Of a stretch of DNA of 5,441 nt, positions 4,482 to 5,441 are shown piece by piece. Positions within the stretch are counted from its first letter, which is position 1. Each line of letters opens with the position of its first letter. This DNA is from Actinomycetota bacterium (GTDB lineage Bacteria; Actinomycetota; Thermoleophilia; Solirubrobacterales; Thermoleophilaceae), in the NCBI GenBank assembly GCA_005885165.1, contig VAXR01000007.1:17453-22893 (forward strand), read 5' to 3'. Both the position numbers and the translations under genes were made by a program. The notes under the pieces are model-generated. The model had not been told where the DNA came from. It was given only the letters and a program-made list of their open reading frames with translations, and made no database searches.

Positions 4482-5441
4482 AGTGCTCGCGGGCCAAGCC
4501 GACCTCGCCCCGGAGGCGTGGCTTGCCTCGATAATCCAGTGCTCGACCCTCGGCATCGTCGGCAAAACACCCGAGGGGCTGATAACGAGCTGGAACCCCG
4601 GCGCGGAACGTCTCTACGGCTACTCCCTGGACGAGGCGATCGGCCGGCTGGCGAGCTTCCTGGTGCCGCCCGAGCGCTTGCGCGACGAGGAGGAGATCCT
4701 CCGGCACGTCCTACAGGGAGGGCGCGTCGATCAGTACGAAACGGAACGGCTCACGAAGGATGGCGGCTTGATCGCTGTCGCGGTGAGCGCGTCTCCGATT
4801 AGGGACGCGGAGGGCGGCGTCGTAGGGATCTCAGCGATCGAGCGTGACGTCACGGACTGGAAGCGCGCCGAGGAGGCGCTGAGCGAGGCCGAGGCGCGCT
4901 TCAAGAGCACCTTTGAGGATGCCCCGATCGGGATGGCGCTGGTGAGCACCGACCCGGATAGCACGGGCCGCCTCCTTCAAGTGAACGAGGCCTTTTGCGA
5001 GCTGACGGGCTACTCGCGCGTCCAGCTCGAGACGCTCGGCATCGAGGCTCTCACTCATCCCGAGGACGTGGCAGAAGACGCATCGCTCCTGGCACAGCTC
5101 GTGGCCGGGGAGATCCAACACTACGAGATCGAAATGCGATGCATCCACGCCGAGCGTCACGTCGTCTGGGTGCTCGTCACCGCCTCGCTCGTGTGCGACG
5201 ACTCCGGCAAGCCGCTCTACTGCATCCGCCAGACACAGGACATCCAAGAGCGCAAGCACTTCGCCGGCCACTTGGAGTACCTCGCCGACCACGACGTGCT
5301 CACGGGTCTCTTCAACCGCCGCCGTTTCGTCCGGGAGCTCTCACGTCAGATGTCGTACGCGAGACGCTACGGCGAACATGGCGCCGTCTTGTTCCTGGAC
5401 CTCGACAACTTCAAGGACGTGAACGACACGCTGGGGCACCA
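4474..5441 (+). CDS. PAS-PAS-GGDEF protein, probable diguanylate cyclase (3' truncated by window)
   Basis: 322 residues are visible and the frame is open at the window end. A first PAS domain spans about 14-127, with SWNPGAERLYGYSLDEAIGR (39-58) and the PAC end DVTDWKRAEEAL (125-136). A second PAS/PAC spans about 142-260, with FEDAPIGMALVS, VNEAFCELTGYS (170-181) and TQDIQERK. A linker HLEYLADHDVLTGLFNRRRF opens the GGDEF domain at about 266. FLDLDNFKDVNDTLGH (307-322) supplies the expected metal-binding Asp309 and substrate-contacting Asn317. The GG(D/E)EF signature, the inhibitory I-site and any EAL domain lie beyond the edge, so activity cannot be confirmed. Diguanylate cyclases make c-di-GMP from two GTP. 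No membrane segment is visible, suggesting a cytoplasmic sensor. A stop at 4468-4470 limits the start to GTG 4474 or GTG 4483; GGTGG at 4473-4477 would serve the latter. Confidence 0.92.
   Translation, partial: MAEVLAGQADLAPEAWLASIIQCSTLGIVGKTPEGLITSWNPGAERLYGYSLDEAIGRLASFLVPPERLRDEEEILRHVLQGGRVDQYETERLTKDGGLIAVAVSASPIRDAEGGVVGISAIERDVTDWKRAEEALSEAEARFKSTFEDAPIGMALVSTDPDSTGRLLQVNEAFCELTGYSRVQLETLGIEALTHPEDVAEDASLLAQLVAGEIQHYEIEMRCIHAERHVVWVLVTASLVCDDSGKPLYCIRQTQDIQERKHFAGHLEYLADHDVLTGLFNRRRFVRELSRQMSYARRYGEHGAVLFLDLDNFKDVNDTLGH

Overview
This is a high-GC bacterial window with GC-rich third codon positions and GTG starts. It carries a CBS-less GuaB3-type IMP dehydrogenase relative and a small LPxTG-type surface protein. 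Together these suggest an actinobacterium, possibly of the Thermoleophilia (inference only; there is no rRNA or other phylogenetic marker here).

Layout. (1) 1-338, plus strand: the C-terminal end of a PfkB-family sugar kinase, cut by the window edge. (2) 454-3290, plus strand: guaB3 followed by guaA, a guanine-nucleotide gene pair with 53 nt between the guaB3 stop and the preferred guaA start. An 11-bp hairpin sits in the last codons of guaB3. (3) 3291-3686: about 400 nt with no convincing gene. It holds a weak terminator-like hairpin after guaA, a cluster of direct and inverted repeats, and a degenerate class II (Ser-like) tRNA 3' part, so it may be an old integration or rearrangement scar. 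(4) 3687-3998, minus strand: a 103-aa secreted protein with signal peptide, Gln/Ala-rich linker, LPFTG motif, membrane segment and Arg-rich tail, preceded by a strong Shine-Dalgarno and a run of consecutive hairpins. (5) 3999-4473: the divergent intergenic region, with palindromes, an AT-rich patch and a possible 36-codon leader ORF with a strong Shine-Dalgarno that ends next to the following gene. (6) 4474-5441, plus strand: the start of a PAS-PAS-GGDEF protein (probable diguanylate cyclase), cut by the window end before the GGDEF signature itself.

Working together. guaA makes GMP from XMP. GuaB3 acts on the IMP/GMP node, either as an IMP dehydrogenase-like enzyme or, as reported for the cyanobacterial family member, as a GMP reductase. 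GTP is the substrate of diguanylate cyclases, but nothing in the sequence links the two halves of the window. The divergent pair of surface protein and c-di-GMP gene is the more plausible functional association, since c-di-GMP commonly controls the cell surface; here that is inference from position only. I did not find a convincing undescribed multi-gene system. The best leads are the structured leader of the LPFTG gene, the tRNA-like remnant with neighbouring repeats, and the leader ORF ahead of the PAS-GGDEF gene.
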